DNA of 5,362 bases from an uncultured Methanomassiliicoccales archaeon (GTDB lineage: Archaea; Thermoplasmatota; Thermoplasmata; Methanomassiliicoccales; Methanomethylophilaceae): assembly GCA_934234005.1 (NCBI GenBank), contig CAKQHC010000098.1, positions 1-5,362 on the forward strand. The letters are read 5' to 3'. Below, one piece after another: positions 1 through 5,342 of the stretch (position 1 is its first letter; the number at the start of each line of letters is the position of its first letter). The notes below the pieces were generated by a model, which was not told the DNA's origin, searched no databases, and was given only the letters and a program-made list of their open reading frames with translations. The translations under genes were made by a program, and so were the position numbers.

Positions 1-163
1 GATTGACATCATGTTCGAACGCGGGTCTTGCATCTCCCGGAGGAGTCAGCAGCATTTCCTTTGTTTGGGAACCGCATACCGGACATTCTTTCGATTCCAA
101 AATAGGGAGATTGCACTCGTAACACCATCTGAGGTGGTTCTTTCCCAGTCTGATAGCTGCCAT
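1..163 (-). CDS. PAPS reductase-like protein with N-terminal zinc ribbon (partial, N-terminus only)
   Basis: Only the first 54 codons are in the window; the gene continues past position 1. The translation begins MAAIRLGKNHLRWC and carries a four-cysteine zinc ribbon: C14-x2-C17, then C27-x2-C30. It continues into TPPGDARPAFEHD (residues 40-52). This arrangement (LGKN-LRWC-x2-CN-P, CPxCG, TPPGDxRPAF) is what I recall from the N-terminus of archaeal PAPS-reductase-family proteins, which are PP-loop enzymes often annotated as CysH and sometimes carrying a PUA domain. The catalytic domain is not visible, so the reaction cannot be read here; adenylyl-sulfate reduction or another PP-loop adenylation/thiolation are both possible. 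The ATG at 163-161 matches the expected family start. A GGGAG ribosome binding site (178-174) lies 10 nt upstream. The preceding surface gene ends 48 nt away with no clear TATA box between, so read-through from that operon is plausible. Family recognition is from memory and not searched. Confidence 0.72.
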   Translation of the reverse strand, partial: MAAIRLGKNHLRWCYECNLPILESKECPVCGSQTKEMLLTPPGDARPAFEHDVN

Positions 164-173
164 GATACCGCAT

Positions 174-178
174 CTCCC
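174..178 (-). promoter_or_regulatory. Ribosome binding site of the PAPS reductase-like gene
   Basis: GGGAG on the minus strand ends 10 nt before the ATG at 163-161. The spacing is slightly long but usable. It supports the ATG at 163, because the in-frame codons upstream offer no ATG or GTG before a stop at 214-212. Confidence 0.5.
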
Positions 179-211
179 TATTGTTTGCTGATACTTATGG
201 GTACTCTTCGC

Positions 212-219
212 TCACCTCC
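212..219 (-). promoter_or_regulatory. Orphan perfect Shine-Dalgarno sequence at the end of the third surface gene
   Basis: GGAGGTGA reads on the minus strand through the last codons and stop of the third surface gene, and matches the complement of the archaeal 16S rRNA tail over eight bases. In the other two junctions of this operon the same kind of motif serves the next gene, but no ATG, GTG or TTG follows here within 5-10 nt. The next gene uses a separate GGGAG at 178-174. It may be chance, or a relic of a lost start. Confidence 0.35.
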
Positions 220-1354
220 ATGACGATGTTCCCAGAGAGGGTTCGGAGACAAATTTCAGGGCTGATACCACAGTTACGGATTTTGTCAGTACGGCCGGAG
301 GATAATTGTCCTTGGAAACGGTTATCTTGACGGTGTACGATCCGACGGATCCCGCTTTGCCCGAGACTGTGTGTCCCTGTACGGTCAGCCAGTCTGCGCC
401 GGTTACGGATACGGTACACCCGTCTGCCGACGTATCAACAGAGAAAGATACGTTTGAACCGCTTGCGGCTGCCGATGGGGCATTGCACGAAGTTATTTGG
501 ATGACGTTTTTGCTCCAAACGGCATAAAGTGTTACCGTTGACGATTTGTTTACGGTAATTGTCGATCCCGGGAGGTATTGGGCGGCAGTGGATTTTTTGT
601 TTTCAGACCACCCGAGGAAGGAATACAGAGATCTGGAGGGAACGTCTGAAGGTATGGTGAATTTTGTACCCGAATCGCCGGTAGACGTATTCGTTATCGT
701 TGCGGGCGCGTTCGAACCTTCGTTCGCATCGAACACCAATTTTTCCGTGTGCGACGGATTTCTTATCTCGACGTTGACCGTTTTGCCGGAACCGTATCCG
801 TCTGCGGGTGCGGCGGTTATACTGCATTTTCCGACGGCAGACGAAACAAACGTACAGTAACTTTTGCCGTTTTTCGTTTCGCTGGATACGACGGTTGCTC
901 CGGTCACGGTCCATTCAACGTTCCTGTTTGTTGCATTGGACGGCTGTACATCGGCGGTTACGGTAAATTGCGAACCCGCATTCGCATATTGGGGTGCAGA
1001 CACGGTCACGGATTCGCTTCTGACGATGACGTGTACTGTAACGTTCTGTACGACCGTACCATTTTCCAGAACCTTAAGTACGTAATTTCCTGCGGTCGTA
1101 AATGTACCGGACAGAATAATGCAAGGCCTTCCGTAACGCACATCTATTCCGTTTATTTTGATCCCGGGGATATTTCCTTCGCATTCGGTGCCGTATTCCA
1201 CATCGACAATCATTGACGCATTGTCGGTACCGCTCAGATACTGACCCACGTAGAACGTGGCCTCCGAAGTAGCGTACGAATCCGAATCCGACAATACGAC
1301 GAACGACGAAGCGGCAAAAATCATGACCGCGATAACGGCCATCATTCTCTTCAT
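212..1354 (-). CDS. Secreted Ig-like / InlB B-repeat surface protein, third gene of the operon
   Basis: The 380-residue product starts with a signal peptide (MKRMMAVIAVMIFAASS, likely cleavage after SYA at residue 28). An Ig-like region follows at about 29-112. A Big_2-like domain spans about 114-198, with VTVSAP, an alanine/glycine turn and PSNATNRNVEWTV. One InlB B-repeat spans about 205-280 (KLVFDANEG, FLGW, TLYAVW). Another He_PIG-like domain spans about 285-364. The mature chain has exactly six cysteines, two in each Ig-like domain (58/78, 167/177, 290/313) and none in the InlB repeat, which suggests disulfides. There is no C-terminal membrane segment or sorting motif. The ATG directly follows the TGA of the gene before, with AGGAGG (1366-1361) 6 nt upstream, so the start is firm. 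The last residues look frame-shifted: one extra G in the GGG run at 233-231 would move the end to 195 and give a tail like that of the first operon gene. The role is probably cell-surface or adhesin-like, inferred from domains only. Confidence 0.88.
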   Translation of the reverse strand: MKRMMAVIAVMIFAASSFVVLSDSDSYATSEATFYVGQYLSGTDNASMIVDVEYGTECEGNIPGIKINGIDVRYGRPCIILSGTFTTAGNYVLKVLENGTVVQNVTVHVIVRSESVTVSAPQYANAGSQFTVTADVQPSNATNRNVEWTVTGATVVSSETKNGKSYCTFVSSAVGKCSITAAPADGYGSGKTVNVEIRNPSHTEKLVFDANEGSNAPATITNTSTGDSGTKFTIPSDVPSRSLYSFLGWSENKKSTAAQYLPGSTITVNKSSTVTLYAVWSKNVIQITSCNAPSAAASGSNVSFSVDTSADGCTVSVTGADWLTVQGHTVSGKAGSVGSYTVKITVSKDNYPPAVLTKSVTVVSALKFVSEPSLGTSSWR

Positions 1355-2203
1355 TCAGTGCCTCCTCGTGATGAATATTGCGGCGATGGACAGTGCAAGC
1401 GTACACGCAAGAACGCCTGCTACCGTAGACGCTCCGACGGCGGCACCTTTCCCTTTTCCCCCGGAAGAACCGCCGGATGTGTCATGCACGGCATCCCATT
1501 CTGCGGTAAGTACCGTGTTTGATAACAGCGGTTCGTCAAAACTATATTCCGAACCGTTATTGAGCCAGCATACGAATCTATATCCGTCTTTGGAGGGTGT
1601 TTCGGGTATGTCCGGAACGGTTCCGTACGGAATCTTCACGGAATACGATCCGTCTCCCGTATCGTAGACCAGTGTCAGATATTCCCTCCATCCTGCATAC
1701 AGCGTCATGCTCTTCTTTATACCCGAATTCCAATCCATCGGAACCGTCAGTTCTTTATCGGTGTACCATCCGGTAAATTCCCATCCTTCCCTGACGGGAT
1801 CGGAAGGCATCTCCGCAGAAACATTGAACGCGGTTTGTTTTATCGTTTCCACCTGGCTTCCTCCCGCGGAATCAAAGGTTATCTCAGGATAGCCCATGAC
1901 AGCGACCCTGTATACGGCAACTGATCTTTTTTCGTCGCTGCCGGAACCGTTAACGGCAGTTTGGACAACGTAATATGTTCCCTTTTCTTTGTACTCGTGA
2001 ATAGGATCCATCTCATCGGAGAACTCACCGTCACCGAAGTCCCAATGGACCGTTTCAGCTTCGCCGGTAAACACGAATTGAATCTTCATGCTGTATTTAT
2101 CTCCCAGATCTTGGTCGAAGTACGGCTCTTCGGCTGAAACGGTCGAAAGGGAAAGGATGGATGCGAAGGTCAAAATTCCCAAAACGATCGCCCATCCCTT
2201 CAT
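1355..2203 (-). CDS. Membrane-anchored surface protein: PKD domain, two InlB B-repeats, C-terminal TM
   Basis: The product has 282 residues. A signal peptide (MKGWAIVLGILTFASILSLS, cleavage likely after VSA at residue 24) leads into a PKD domain at about 39-100 with the hallmark HWDFGDG at 53-59. Two InlB B-repeats follow, at about 108-172 (ITFDSAGG, FTGWY, LYAGW) and 177-236 (LVYDTGDG, FVCW, LTAEW). A Ser/Gly/Lys linker (243-253) separates them from one hydrophobic segment at about 254-278, ending in ITRRH. The chain is therefore anchored with its domains outside and a short positive tail inside. The frame is open upstream to an ATG at 2344, but that part overlaps the previous gene and has no signal peptide. 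The ATG at 2203 has GAGGTG at the right distance and begins a signal peptide, so I chose it. It starts 2 nt after the previous stop. It is the only clearly anchored product of the three and could tether the other two; that is inference. Confidence 0.92.
   Translation of the reverse strand: MKGWAIVLGILTFASILSLSTVSAEEPYFDQDLGDKYSMKIQFVFTGEAETVHWDFGDGEFSDEMDPIHEYKEKGTYYVVQTAVNGSGSDEKRSVAVYRVAVMGYPEITFDSAGGSQVETIKQTAFNVSAEMPSDPVREGWEFTGWYTDKELTVPMDWNSGIKKSMTLYAGWREYLTLVYDTGDGSYSVKIPYGTVPDIPETPSKDGYRFVCWLNNGSEYSFDEPLLSNTVLTAEWDAVHDTSGGSSGGKGKGAAVGASTVAGVLACTLALSIAAIFITRRH
1361..1366 (-). promoter_or_regulatory. Ribosome binding site of the third surface gene, inside the second gene
   Basis: AGGAGG lies 6 nt before the ATG at 1354-1352 and fixes that start. 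The same six bases are two codons of the preceding gene and encode its Arg-Arg pair just after the transmembrane segment, so the sequence serves two purposes. With the TGA and ATG directly adjacent, translation of the two genes is very likely coupled. Confidence 0.85.
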
Positions 2204-2205
2204 GT

Positions 2206-3663
2206 TTACACCTCGTACGCGATAGCTCCGTTGGTCGGTACCGTGGTAAATATCAGTCCGTTGACAATGTGGCATGTGACGGTTTTGGACATCGTCTGTC
2301 CCGCTTCGGTAGTAAGTATGATTTTTACATCGAAGGCATCGCATGCTTTTTGGGATGACAGTGTAAGTTTTCCGTTGTCAAAAGTTATCGTAACGCCGGA
2401 AGGAACCGATTTCTTATCTATACTCCAAGTACCGGATACATTGCACGTGTATGTAGATGAAACGGAACTTCCTGCTATGCACGAAACGGAGCTTTCTCCC
2501 GTGATAGCTCCTTTCGCTTCGTTTCTGATGTTGATGTCTTTGGATTCTGTCTGGTTGTTGGCTGTTGTTGCCGTTACGGTGAATTTGCCTGTGGGGGTAG
2601 TGTCTTTGTAGGTGATTTTACCGTTCTGATCTATCGATACTCCGGTCAGTCCCGATACAGTCCATGTCACTGCAGACGTTCCGGTTATCGTATCCATCTG
2701 AAGATAGCGGTCTCCAGCTCCGGGGTATGTAAGCAATGCTCCGGTTGATCCGGGTCCGGCAGTAAGTTCTATGTCGTTTTCGGAAACGACGGTAATTTTC
2801 TTTTCGACGGTCTGCGAAGGAGTTATGCCGGATCCGGTTGTTCCTTCGATTGTGATGACGGTGGTTTTGAGTTCCGTGGATTTACCGGAAATTATACCGG
2901 TGCCTGCATTAAGAGTGAAACCAGAGGGTAAAGTTCCTGATTTAACTCTCCACGTTACGTTAAGATCATTTCCAGTCTGTTCGATTTTGGTAGAAGAAAC
3001 ATTGTTTCCGTGCGAGAATATAGTTTCGTCCGCATTGTCCTTTATGACATTGTATACTGTAAAACTGACCATAAGATCTTTGGTTTCGCCTTTGGCGGTT
3101 GCTATTAGATTTATGGTATGCATCCCTACTTTGGTCGGCGTTCCCGTGATTTTGCCGTTTGAAAGGACAAGTCCGTCCGGAAGCGTGGTTCCATCCTTCA
3201 CCTTCCAGGTTACCGAACCCATCGACGATGTTCCGTTGGGAGTAAAATCAACAGACTGTCCCAAAATAATGTTGTTCACGGAACCTGATACGGACAGTCC
3301 CTGAACCACGTTGATTCTGATATGCTGATAAGCAGTCTGTGTTATTCCTGCCGTGTTCGTGGTTGCTTTTACAATCGCATCGTACGATCCCGAAGTGACT
3401 CCGTTCTTAACTGAAATGGTGACGGTACCATTGTTTACGGAAGCAATTATTCCGCTGCTTTCGTATTTGTCCAGCGTAGTGGTGACCGTGAGGTCTCCGG
3501 GATATTTCGGCGTGTATGTGTATGTGAACCCCGGAGCAAGATCGATTTTGTATACATTTCCATAATTTTCTTCATAGGTTGCGTCGGCATTCTGCGTGCA
3601 AACCGTAAAACAGGTTGCAAGGAAAAGGAATGCCGCACACGCGGCTATTATTCTGTTGTTCAT
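2206..3663 (-). CDS. Secreted protein of five tandem He_PIG/Ig-like domains, first gene of the surface operon
   Basis: The product has 485 residues. A signal peptide (MNNRIIAACAAFLFLATCF, cleavage probably after ADA at residue 28) is followed by about five beta-rich Ig-like domains at roughly 29-120, 122-205, 206-294, 297-380 and 385-468. Domains 2-5 repeat a He_PIG-type pattern: a tryptophan (W153, W238, W334, W413), then in most copies L/V-P-x-G (161, 245, 420), then a G-x-I-T/S-G turn (TGTP at 173-176, SGKS at 259-262). The mature chain has four cysteines, all in the last domain (395, 407, 441, 464). No transmembrane segment or sorting motif follows; the end is LIFTTVPTNGAIAYEV. The start is secure, because an in-frame TGA lies 9 nt upstream and the signal peptide begins there. 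The ribosome binding site is weak (AAGTGA). Such domains are typical of secreted and adhesin-like proteins; the ligand is unknown. Confidence 0.9.
   Translation of the reverse strand: MNNRIIAACAAFLFLATCFTVCTQNADATYEENYGNVYKIDLAPGFTYTYTPKYPGDLTVTTTLDKYESSGIIASVNNGTVTISVKNGVTSGSYDAIVKATTNTAGITQTAYQHIRINVVQGLSVSGSVNNIILGQSVDFTPNGTSSMGSVTWKVKDGTTLPDGLVLSNGKITGTPTKVGMHTINLIATAKGETKDLMVSFTVYNVIKDNADETIFSHGNNVSSTKIEQTGNDLNVTWRVKSGTLPSGFTLNAGTGIISGKSTELKTTVITIEGTTGSGITPSQTVEKKITVVSENDIELTAGPGSTGALLTYPGAGDRYLQMDTITGTSAVTWTVSGLTGVSIDQNGKITYKDTTPTGKFTVTATTANNQTESKDINIRNEAKGAITGESSVSCIAGSSVSSTYTCNVSGTWSIDKKSVPSGVTITFDNGKLTLSSQKACDAFDVKIILTTEAGQTMSKTVTCHIVNGLIFTTVPTNGAIAYEV
2209..2214 (-). promoter_or_regulatory. 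Ribosome binding site of the second surface gene, inside the first gene
   Basis: GAGGTG is formed by the last two sense codons (Glu-Val) of the preceding gene and lies 5 nt before the ATG at 2203-2201. It decides the start of the PKD/InlB gene against the longer open frame and indicates translational coupling. Confidence 0.85.
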
Positions 3664-3710
3664 TGAGTGTCACTTTCCGCAGATTTGGTCTGCGGAGAGG
3701 TGTTTGTCAT
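3660..3710 (-). CDS. Possible 16-codon upstream ORF overlapping the first surface gene
   Basis: An ATG at 3710-3708 opens a 16-residue frame (MTNTSPQTKSAESDTQ) whose TGA overlaps the ATG of the first surface gene as ATGA. The leader hairpin lies inside it. It would begin about 12 nt after the start site predicted from the TATA-like box and has no Shine-Dalgarno sequence. ATGA overlaps are typical of coupled genes, and the main gene's own ribosome binding site is weak, so a coupling role is possible. Frames this short also arise by chance, so this stays tentative. Confidence 0.25.
   Translation of the reverse strand: MTNTSPQTKSAESDTQ
3676..3696 (-). promoter_or_regulatory. Leader hairpin before the surface operon
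   Basis: A perfect 8-bp inverted repeat (TCCGCAGA and TCTGCGGA) with a 5-nt loop (CCAAA on the minus strand) lies 13-33 nt upstream of the first surface gene's ATG. It is not followed by a T-run in either direction, so it is not an ordinary terminator. It sits immediately before the weak ribosome binding site and could affect initiation or mRNA stability. The structure is visible in the sequence; the role is inferred. Confidence 0.55.
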
Positions 3711-3716
3711 GATGAC
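3706..3716. promoter_or_regulatory. Operator-like palindrome near the surface operon start site
   Basis: GTCAT-G-ATGAC is an 11-nt palindrome with a one-base centre, lying just downstream of the start site expected from the TATA-like box (about 3722). Such a position suits a repressor site, but the arms are only 5 bp and chance is a real alternative. Confidence 0.2.
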
Positions 3717-3744
3717 TATATGAAGTTTGGACGATGTTCACCCG

Positions 3745-3751
3745 TTTATAA
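3745..3751 (-). promoter_or_regulatory. TATA-like box of the three-gene surface operon
   Basis: TTATAAA on the minus strand lies between the terminator of the decarboxylase gene and the first surface gene. With the usual archaeal spacing transcription would start near 3722, giving a leader of about 59 nt that holds the palindrome, the short upstream ORF and the hairpin. A weaker alternative, CATATAG around 3720, would put the start inside the hairpin. Confidence 0.55.
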
Positions 3752-3766
3752 TCTGTAATATGTAAA

Positions 3767-3788
3767 ATCCGGAGGGGTTCCTCCGGAT
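3767..3788 (-). terminator. Hairpin terminator of the UbiD-family gene
   Basis: A perfect 9-bp stem (ATCCGGAGG and CCTCCGGAT) with a 4-nt loop is followed on the minus strand by TTTT (3767-3764) and an AT-rich stretch. It begins at the last base of the gene's TGA stop (3790-3788), so stem and stop codon overlap. It should separate the decarboxylase transcript from the surface operon, whose promoter starts about 15 nt further on. Confidence 0.72.
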
Positions 3789-5050
3789 CAATTCAGTTTG
3801 GCTTTGACGAACAGAGTTTTGTCGGCATCAACGGGGATGGTAGCATCGTAGCCGACTTTCCATGTGGTCTTGCCGTGGGAACTCGGATCGAGAGACGAAC
3901 CTGCCGCACCGGGAATACGAAGTATCCTGTCGGCCTGCATGCGTGTGGCTACGGCCCATTCGACCTGACGGTCATCGAATATGTCAATGTCATCGTCTAC
4001 CACAATGACCTGTTTCATGGAAGGATGGCCTGTGAACGCGGCCATTATGGCATTTACGCCGTCCCCTTCTTTGTTCTTCTTAATAGATACCACTCCATTC
4101 AGCCAGCAACAGCCACCCTCCGTAAGTCTTACGTTTTTGACACGGGGTACGGCCTGTCTCACTGTTTTCAGAATCATGGGTTCTCTCGGGAGTCCCATCA
4201 GCATATAATGTTCGTATCCGCCCGGAAGAAGAAGATGGAAGATGGGGTCCTTGCGCGACCAGATTTTGTCCACTTCGATAACAGGTTGCTGTCTTTCGAA
4301 ATCATATGTTCCCGTTATGTCCACGAACGGCCCTTCTGTTGTGGTGTTTGCCGTTATGCGTCCTTCGAATACATAGTCTGTATCGGCCGGAACGACAATG
4401 CCGTTATCGCATTTGCCGACTCTGAGGGCTTTGCCGTGACCTTTCATGAACATAGACGATGCTACCTGCAGTTCGTCCGCTCCGAAATCCATAGATGTGG
4501 CAGCTGCCAAAAGTACTTCCGCGCAGGAACCGACGCATATTGCAATCTTTAATTCCTGCCCTTTTTCTTTGGCAAGATTATAAAGAGTGAAAGTGTGTCT
4601 GGGAACCAGTCTTATTGCAATCCTGTTCCCGTCCATAATCATCATTCTGTGGAATGAAACATTTCTTTTTCCGTCGAATTCGGTAATCACTATTCCTGAC
4701 GTGATATATCTTCCGCCGTCTTCCGGGAAGTATTTGGGTATGGGCAGTTTTGTAAGATCCAGCGGAAGTTCGCATTCGCGGAATTCCGGGTTGTCGACAA
4801 AATCGGTGGAAACGGGGTTGTTTATTGCATAAAGCATATGTTCGACGATTCCGTCTTTTGGTATGTTGAGTGCTTTGGCAATTTTTGCCCTGGTGGAGAA
4901 TAAGTTTCCCACGGCTTTGCTTCCGTTTAGGTTTTCGAACAGGATTGTTGATTCCTGATCTTCCGAAAGTATGCGGGTAATTTTCCCGTCTTCCAGATTA
5001 ACGGAGTCGCTGATGGTTTTAACGTCCGTCATGGATTCTCTTACTGACAT
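3788..5050 (-). CDS. UbiD-family prenylated-FMN decarboxylase, probable anhydromevalonate phosphate decarboxylase
   Basis: The 420-residue protein is a complete UbiD-family member. Visible landmarks are the NVSFHR segment (130-135), whose N130 and R135 align by spacing with the metal/prFMN-binding Asn and catalytic Arg of fungal Fdc1; VPRH with H152; TEGPFVDITG (238-247) with the likely metal-binding E239; GLPREP (286-291); and the conserved C-terminal run VVDDDIDIFDDRQVEWAVATR (350-370), followed by IPGAAGSSLDPSS. UbiD enzymes use prenylated FMN, made by UbiX, to decarboxylate alpha,beta-unsaturated acids. The short length of about 420 residues, against nearly 500 for bacterial UbiD, fits the archaeal form that converts trans-anhydromevalonate 5-phosphate to isopentenyl phosphate for lipid synthesis. 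That assignment is family-based; another cytosolic UbiD substrate is possible. The ATG at 5050 lies about 27 nt from a TATA-like box, fitting a leaderless transcript; Met7 (5032) is a weaker alternative. It has its own promoter and terminator and looks monocistronic. Confidence 0.92.
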   Translation of the reverse strand: MSVRESMTDVKTISDSVNLEDGKITRILSEDQESTILFENLNGSKAVGNLFSTRAKIAKALNIPKDGIVEHMLYAINNPVSTDFVDNPEFRECELPLDLTKLPIPKYFPEDGGRYITSGIVITEFDGKRNVSFHRMMIMDGNRIAIRLVPRHTFTLYNLAKEKGQELKIAICVGSCAEVLLAAATSMDFGADELQVASSMFMKGHGKALRVGKCDNGIVVPADTDYVFEGRITANTTTEGPFVDITGTYDFERQQPVIEVDKIWSRKDPIFHLLLPGGYEHYMLMGLPREPMILKTVRQAVPRVKNVRLTEGGCCWLNGVVSIKKNKEGDGVNAIMAAFTGHPSMKQVIVVDDDIDIFDDRQVEWAVATRMQADRILRIPGAAGSSLDPSSHGKTTWKVGYDATIPVDADKTLFVKAKLN

Positions 5051-5073
5051 ATGTGCCTTATTGTCGGAGTTCG

Positions 5074-5081
5074 TAATATAT
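5074..5081 (-). promoter_or_regulatory. TATA-like box of the UbiD-family gene
   Basis: ATATATTA on the minus strand is centred about 27 nt before the ATG at 5050, which places the transcription start at or within a base or two of the start codon. This supports a leaderless mRNA and the ATG at 5050. Only a weak AAGG lies upstream as an alternative ribosome site. Confidence 0.55.
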
Positions 5082-5219
5082 GTATGTTCCCGAATTATTT
5101 TTACCAGGCGTTCGGTAAATCGATTGAGATAGCAAATGTGTGAATTAAATCAATATGCAGTATTCGGCAGTTAGCACAATCTAAGGATTCCGAACCGTCT
5201 TTCATATTCACGCAGGTTT

Positions 5220-5232
5220 AGGCAATTTGCCT
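5220..5232. promoter_or_regulatory. Operator-like 13-nt palindrome in the divergent intergenic region
   Basis: AGGCAA-T-TTGCCT is a perfect palindrome with a single-base centre. It sits where transcription would start from the possible minus-strand TATA box at 5252-5259, a place where a dimeric regulator could block initiation. A wider pairing (GCAGG 5212-5216 with CCTGC 5230-5234) followed by CTTTTTC also allows a plus-strand terminator-like reading, but no gene upstream needs one. Confidence 0.3.
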
Positions 5233-5274
5233 GCCTTTTTCTTTCAATTCGCTTATAATTGTCCGGAACTTGCC

Positions 5275-5299
5275 GATGCAGTTTTTCACTGACTGCATC
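5275..5299. repeat. 8-bp inverted repeat upstream of the plus-strand promoter
   Basis: GATGCAGT and ACTGCATC are exact inverted copies separated by 9 nt, ending 11 nt before the plus-strand TATA-like box. CACTGA also occurs twice here (5287-5292 and 5300-5305), 13 nt apart. The position, just upstream of TATA, suits an activator or repressor site for the gene at the right edge; the function is inferred. Confidence 0.4.
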
Positions 5300-5310
5300 C
5301 ACTGAATCTT

Positions 5311-5318
5311 TTTAAATA
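5311..5318 (+). promoter_or_regulatory. TATA-like box of the right-edge plus-strand gene
   Basis: TTTAAATA within CTTTTTAAATACA is a good archaeal TATA box. Its centre is about 27 nt before 5341-5342, so transcription should start within a base or two of the ATG at 5343. Confidence 0.65.
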
Positions 5319-5342
5319 CAGAACAACAATAACTATTGCTTC

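Larger units (their letters stand above)
5051..5342. other. Divergent intergenic region between the UbiD gene and the right-edge plus-strand gene
   Basis: This 292-nt, AT-rich stretch separates two outward-facing genes. It holds a TATA-like box at each end (5074-5081 minus, 5311-5318 plus), a third possible minus-strand box TTATAAG-like at 5252-5259, a 13-nt palindrome (5220-5232) and an 8-bp inverted repeat (5275-5299). A 34-codon minus-strand frame (5101-5205, MKDGSESLDCANCRILH at its start) is open but has no good ribosome site and no recognised similarity. No tRNA or other structured RNA gene was recognised. Confidence 0.7.

Noticed and set aside
749..1216. Plus-strand open frame of 155 codons antisense to the third surface gene
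   Set aside because: It mirrors a gene with a clear signal peptide, domain series and strong ribosome site; nothing supports expression of this strand.
2204..2344. N-terminal extension of the PKD/InlB gene to an ATG at 2344
   Set aside because: The extra 47 residues overlap the previous gene, are Cys/His/Arg-rich with no domain, and would bury the signal peptide; the ATG at 2203 has the proper ribosome site.
2771..3304. Plus-strand open frame of 177 codons antisense to the first surface gene
   Set aside because: The hydrophobic look (many Val, Leu, Ser, Pro) is the complement of Thr/Gly/Asn-rich beta domains; there is no start signal or family resemblance.
3676..3696. Leader hairpin read as a transcription terminator
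   Set aside because: No T-run follows on either strand and it lies downstream of the operon promoter, immediately before the start codon.
3875..4552. Long plus-strand open frame (225 codons) antisense to the UbiD gene
   Set aside because: It lies wholly opposite a conserved enzyme, has no ribosome site or recognisable domain, and its composition follows the codon structure of the other strand.
5101..5205. Minus-strand frame of 34 codons beginning MKDGSESLDCANC, upstream of the UbiD gene
   Set aside because: A possible TATA box lies at 5252-5259, but there is no proper ribosome site, no recognisable domain and the length is within chance, so it is mentioned only under the intergenic region.
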